Of a DNA stretch of 64,000 nucleotides, positions 59,279 through 64,000 are shown piece after piece. Position 1 is the stretch's first letter, and every line of letters begins with the position of its first letter. The DNA is from Streptococcus suis (lineage in GTDB: Bacteria > Bacillota > Bacilli > Lactobacillales > Streptococcaceae), in NCBI GenBank assembly GCA_002831545.1, contig CP025095.1, positions 1,612,001 through 1,676,000 on the forward strand, written 5' to 3'. The notes below the pieces were generated by a model. The model did not search any database, was not told the DNA's origin, and saw nothing but the letters and a program-made list of their open reading frames with translations. Both the position numbers and the translations under genes were made by a program.

Positions 59279-60118
59279 TTATTGATTTACTGCAATTTCT
59301 CCACTATGATAGTTGATACTGAGACCGCTCTGCACATTTGGAACGAACACATTGAACTCTAGGCTACCATCTGCTGCTTTTGCCTCTAGATGGCTTCCGA
59401 CTGGAACCAAATCATCCTCATCAGCATAAATCAAGGTCACGCGGTAACGAACACGTTTGTTCTTATCCAAAGCTTTACGAACTTGACTCTCAAAATAGTT
59501 TTGCCCCGTCGAATCCTCAGCCCTTGCCTGATTGGACCAAGCTGTTTGAACTGCAATATTCTTAGGATTGCTGGTTGAAGCATCAAAGCCTTTTAAACCA
59601 CCAATCAAGGCATAGCCCAGCAGATGCCCCCTATCAATCGCATGATCATAGGATCCATCCAAATCCTGTACCTGATGCCAGCCAGGTGGAGTCCATGAAG
59701 TCGAACCATTTCCTGTTTCTTCACGACTCTTATACTGTCGCGTTGATTTGGCTAAAAGGGCATTTGCCACTGTTGGAACCGTTTCTCCCTGCACAGTCTT
59801 TGTCTTATTATCCGCATAGAGCTTACTAGAGACTGAAGCATCTAAATCAGTCTTATTTCCGTTGATGATAAAAGCACCCGCTCCATTCCAGTCAATCGAA
59901 TTCCCCAGTTGCTTTTTTACATCTTCTGTCAATACAGAACTAGCCAGTTCCTGACTAGGTGTGCTCTCGCTTGCCTTAGACTGATTGACATAATAGGAAT
60001 AATTAGCAACGTTACTGCTCTTGTTATCACTTAAAAGATAACCACCCGCTACTACAACAATCGTAGCCAATAAGCTGAGCAGACTCATCGCTTGTTTTTT
60101 TACATTTTTCTTCGCCAT
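59279..60118 (-). CDS. endA: DNA/RNA non-specific endonuclease, EndA-like
   Basis: Membrane-anchored nuclease with a beta-beta-alpha metal fold; pneumococcal EndA degrades incoming DNA strands during transformation and neutrophil DNA traps. 279 residues: N-terminal anchor (about 10-32), Ser-rich linker, then the catalytic motif [10 protein letters not shown], Asn in [14 protein letters not shown] and [11 protein letters not shown]. The order murA-epuA-endA matches the pneumococcal locus. Confidence 0.9.
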   Translation of the reverse strand: MAKKNVKKQAMSLLSLLATIVVVAGGYLLSDNKSSNVANYSYYVNQSKASESTPSQELASSVLTEDVKKQLGNSIDWNGAGAFIINGNKTDLDASVSSKLYADNKTKTVQGETVPTVANALLAKSTRQYKSREETGNGSTSWTPPGWHQVQDLDGSYDHAIDRGHLLGYALIGGLKGFDASTSNPKNIAVQTAWSNQARAEDSTGQNYFESQVRKALDKNKRVRYRVTLIYADEDDLVPVGSHLEAKAADGSLEFNVFVPNVQSGLSINYHSGEIAVNQ

Positions 60119-60147
60119 TTTCTCTCCATCAAAAAAGCAGGTCCAGC

Positions 60148-60345
60148 CTACTTTCCTGTAAATTTACCGATTAGTTCTTGCCACTTAGCTGGTGACAACA
60201 CCGCAAATACATTGTCTCCATCTCCTATGACACCGTAACCAACCATTAATCCTAAAATAAACACCAAAATAGCAATCAACAAAACAACTGCTACTAAGAT
60301 TAAATTTTTACCAACATAGCTAAGATTATCCTTATCCATTTTCAT
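60148..60345 (-). CDS. epuA: EpuA-like small membrane protein
   Basis: About 65 residues: short polar N-terminus, one membrane segment ([21 protein letters not shown]) and a C-terminal [17 protein letters not shown]. It is often annotated as an RNA polymerase beta-like (RpoB) protein; no polymerase motif is visible. The start lies within the 3' end of murA; the ATG at 60345, the ATG at 60339 (better spaced from GGAG) and the GTG at 60354 are all possible. Function unknown. Confidence 0.8.
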   Translation of the reverse strand: MKMDKDNLSYVGKNLILVAVVLLIAILVFILGLMVGYGVIGDGDNVFAVLSPAKWQELIGKFTGK

Positions 60346-61615
60346 CTTCTCCACTCACACGTTCAATCGTTGCACCTAAAGCAGCTAATTTCTCATGAAA
60401 ACGATAGTAACCTCGGTCCAAGTGGGTTAATTTACCAACAACGGTCTCGCCTTCTGCAACTAAACCAGCTAAAATCAAGGCGGCACTAGCCCGCAAATCC
60501 GTTGACATAACTGGTGCTCCCTGTAAGGCTTTCCCACCTGTAATAATAGCTGTATCCCGTAAAATCTCCGCATGCAAGTCCATCCGGCGCATTTCTTCTA
60601 AATGCTGGAAACGATTCTCAAATACTGTTTCAATCATGGTTGACTCACCTTTTGCAACTGCCATAAGGGCTGTAAATTGAGCCTGCATATCCGTTGGGAA
60701 TCCTGGGTGTGGCAAAGTTTTTACGGTAACAGGTTTAAGTTTATCCACTTGCGAACGCACCCGTATCCCCTCAGCTTCTTCCGTCACCTCAACTCCCATT
60801 TCCAACATCTTAGAAATGAGTGGACGGTTGTGCTCCCAGACAGCGTCCTTGACCAAGACATCTCCACCAGTCATGGCCGCAGCCACCATAAAGGTTCCTG
60901 CTTCAATACGGTCTTGAACAACTTGGTGTGCAGCTCCATGCAGCTGGTCAACACCTGTAATGGTAATGGTTTCTGTACCTGCCCCCTTGACCTTGGCACC
61001 CATTTTATTGAGGAAAATTGCCAAGTCAACGATTTCTGGTTCCCGCGCAGCATTTTCCAAAACAGTCGTACCTTGAGCAAGCGTTGCAGCCATCATTAAG
61101 TTTTGCGTAGCCCCAACACTTGGGAAATCAAGATAAATATGGGCTCCCTGTAATTTCTCTGCACTCGCCTCAATGTAACCCGCACGTTGCTTAATCTTGG
61201 CACCAAGTGCCTGTAAACCCTTCAAATGCAAATCAATCGGACGGCTACCAATTGTACAACCTCCTGGCATAGAAACCTTAGCATAACCATTGCGTGCCAA
61301 AATCGGACCAAGAATAACAATAGAAGCCCGCATCTGACTTACATACTTATAAGGTGTTTCATTGCCAAGACGACCTGTCGCATCAATGTCAATAGTCTTG
61401 CTATCTTCGTCAAAATTCACACGAACTCCCAGACCACGTACAACATTATTCATTGTATAGACATCAGACAAAATAGGAACCTGAGTCAATTTGGTTTGCC
61501 CTTGACTTGCTAGAACTGTTGCTGCCAATAAAGGCAGAACGGCATTCTTTGCCCCCTCAATCTCAACCTGTCCCTTCAAACCGTTTTTACTACCTGTAAC
61601 AATAATTGTATCCAT
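60332..61615 (-). CDS. murA: UDP-N-acetylglucosamine 1-carboxyvinyltransferase
   Basis: First committed step of peptidoglycan synthesis. 427 residues. The catalytic Cys is in [18 protein letters not shown] (the fosfomycin target), with [10 protein letters not shown] at the N-terminus and [11 protein letters not shown] at the end. Firmicutes often have two MurA paralogues; the position next to atp and endA indicates the copy usually called MurA1. Confidence 0.95.
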   Translation of the reverse strand: MDTIIVTGSKNGLKGQVEIEGAKNAVLPLLAATVLASQGQTKLTQVPILSDVYTMNNVVRGLGVRVNFDEDSKTIDIDATGRLGNETPYKYVSQMRASIVILGPILARNGYAKVSMPGGCTIGSRPIDLHLKGLQALGAKIKQRAGYIEASAEKLQGAHIYLDFPSVGATQNLMMAATLAQGTTVLENAAREPEIVDLAIFLNKMGAKVKGAGTETITITGVDQLHGAAHQVVQDRIEAGTFMVAAAMTGGDVLVKDAVWEHNRPLISKMLEMGVEVTEEAEGIRVRSQVDKLKPVTVKTLPHPGFPTDMQAQFTALMAVAKGESTMIETVFENRFQHLEEMRRMDLHAEILRDTAIITGGKALQGAPVMSTDLRASAALILAGLVAEGETVVGKLTHLDRGYYRFHEKLAALGATIERVSGEDENG

Positions 61616-61638
61616 TTCTTATCCTTTTCTTACTTAAA

Positions 61639-61863
61639 TCACATATTTGCAAAAGAGCGTCCCACCATCAACAATTCTAAAAAGAAAGTCGAGACCAAGT
61701 ATCCCAGTGCTATTGCCAGAAAGAGAATCAGCAAATTGATTTTACGCTGATTGCCCCCAGTCACCTTCAACCACCGCGACCAATCAACTGTTGTAACCAA
61801 GAGATGATGAGCCAGATAGATAAACAATATATGACTAAAAAACTGTAAAATTGAAATTACCAT
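61639..61863 (-). CDS. DUF1146 family small membrane protein
   Basis: 74 residues from the ATG at 61863. Two membrane segments (ILQFFSHILFIYLAHHLLV and INLLILFLAIALGYLVSTFF) with VDWSRWLK between, typical of DUF1146. It usually lies between the atp operon and murA. A longer start at 61917 crosses a TATAAT-like -10, so the shorter one is preferred. Function unknown. Confidence 0.8.
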   Translation of the reverse strand: MVISILQFFSHILFIYLAHHLLVTTVDWSRWLKVTGGNQRKINLLILFLAIALGYLVSTFFLELLMVGRSFANM

Positions 61864-61922
61864 GTTTCCATTATACCATGAAATTAAAAAATGGAACTGA
61901 ACCAAGTTCAATCCCATATATA

Positions 61923-62339
61923 TTAATGTTTCCCGACACGAATACGATTTATCGCACGTTGGAGGGCGACTGTTGCACGCATCTCCATATCAATATTACG
62001 AGCAGTCTGTGCTTCTTCCAATTCACGTTCCGCGCGCAATTTGGCACGTTCCGCACGACTAATATCAATATCCCGTTCCCGCTCAGCGGAGTCAGAAATG
62101 ACCGTAATAATATCCTTGTTGACTTCAATGATTCCACCATTGACCGCAATCCAGTCTACATGGTTTTCATCATCAACACGACGCACTTTCATTTCACCGA
62201 TTTCCAAAACTGCAATCAGTTCTTCATGTCCAGAATAGACACCCATCTCACCATCAACCGTTTTGACCAAAACAAATGCTGCATGATGGTCATATTTGAT
62301 ACCGTCTGGTGTTACGATTTGTACAGTCATTTGTCCCAT
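61923..62339 (-). CDS. atpC: F1 ATP synthase epsilon subunit
   Basis: Central-stalk subunit with inhibitory function. 138 residues: N-terminal beta-sandwich ([34 protein letters not shown]) and a C-terminal helical hairpin ([20 protein letters not shown]). Starts 9 bases after the atpD stop; GAGG upstream. Confidence 0.95.
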   Translation of the reverse strand: MGQMTVQIVTPDGIKYDHHAAFVLVKTVDGEMGVYSGHEELIAVLEIGEMKVRRVDDENHVDWIAVNGGIIEVNKDIITVISDSAERERDIDISRAERAKLRAERELEEAQTARNIDMEMRATVALQRAINRIRVGKH

Positions 62340-62348
62340 AAGCCACCT

Positions 62349-64000
<1,652 letters not shown>

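Noticed and set aside
59279..60118. Nuclease as the wall-anchored SsnA
   Set aside because: It is short, lacks an LPXTG signal and has the EndA-type DRGH motif and gene neighbourhood.

Overview
The window looks like the chromosome of a streptococcus, most likely Streptococcus suis or a close relative. The grounds are low-GC DNA, the recJ-apt-metA-dnaD-trmK block, the order murA-epuA-endA beside the atp operon, the pheS-GNAT-pheT order, GBS Bsp-like repeats in a secreted amidase, and intergenic hairpin mosaics. The species call is an inference. Almost all genes lie on the minus strand, so operons read from high to low coordinates. Both ends cut a gene: an LtaS-type sulfatase-fold enzyme on the left and atpG on the right.

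Region by region. 1-6.2 kb is cell surface: the LtaS-like enzyme, a secreted amidase with five 300-bp tandem repeats whose C-terminal glucosaminidase domain lies in the -1 frame, and a putative wall-anchored protein with an LPKTS signal. 6.2-10.5 kb is dTDP-rhamnose synthesis (rmlA, rmlC, a nucleotidyltransferase-like gene, rmlB, rmlD). 10.5-27.6 kb is mostly housekeeping: ZIP transporter, nif3/trmK/dnaD/metA/apt/recJ, cardiolipin synthase, a CopB-type ATPase with two cop boxes, an SDR, rnz, hflX, miaA and a DUF3042 gene. A gene between apt and recJ is split by an in-frame TAG. 27.6-33.1 kb has an intact IS4-family element and a decayed ISL3-family element around an MFS transporter and a MetE-like methyltransferase with a candidate Met-box. 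33.1-40 kb has a GntP permease, folE-folP-folB-folK, a NUDIX hydrolase, a VTC/DUF4956 pair and small conserved genes. 40-45.1 kb is pheS-GNAT-pheT behind a phenylalanine T-box, with a large hairpin array inside the gene cluster. 45.1-59.2 kb is a two-operon beta-glucuronide/hexuronate pathway. 59.2-64 kb is endA, epuA, murA, a DUF1146 gene and atpC-atpD-atpG.

How the glucuronide genes fit together: a GPH-type symporter imports the substrate and beta-glucuronidase (UidA) releases glucuronate. UxaC, an SDR-type UxuB and UxuA convert glucuronate to 2-keto-3-deoxygluconate, KdgK phosphorylates it and KdgA cleaves it to pyruvate and glyceraldehyde-3-phosphate. A FadR-type GntR regulator ends the first operon. 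The same operator-like sequence overlaps the -35 and spacer of both operon promoters, and a cre-like site lies just downstream of each. Two cytoplasmic GH3 N-acetylglucosaminidase-like enzymes and a HAD phosphatase end the second operon, so the substrate may be a GlcA- and HexNAc-containing host oligosaccharide (inference).

The most notable observations are the split amidase/glucosaminidase with a GGGAAAG heptamer at the frame break; three different mobile elements (IS4-type, ISL3-type and a 201-bp MITE) all inserted in or right at rho-independent terminators, each with a readable target duplication; the modular hairpin array between pheS and the GNAT gene; and the shared operator/cre layout of the glucuronide regulon.
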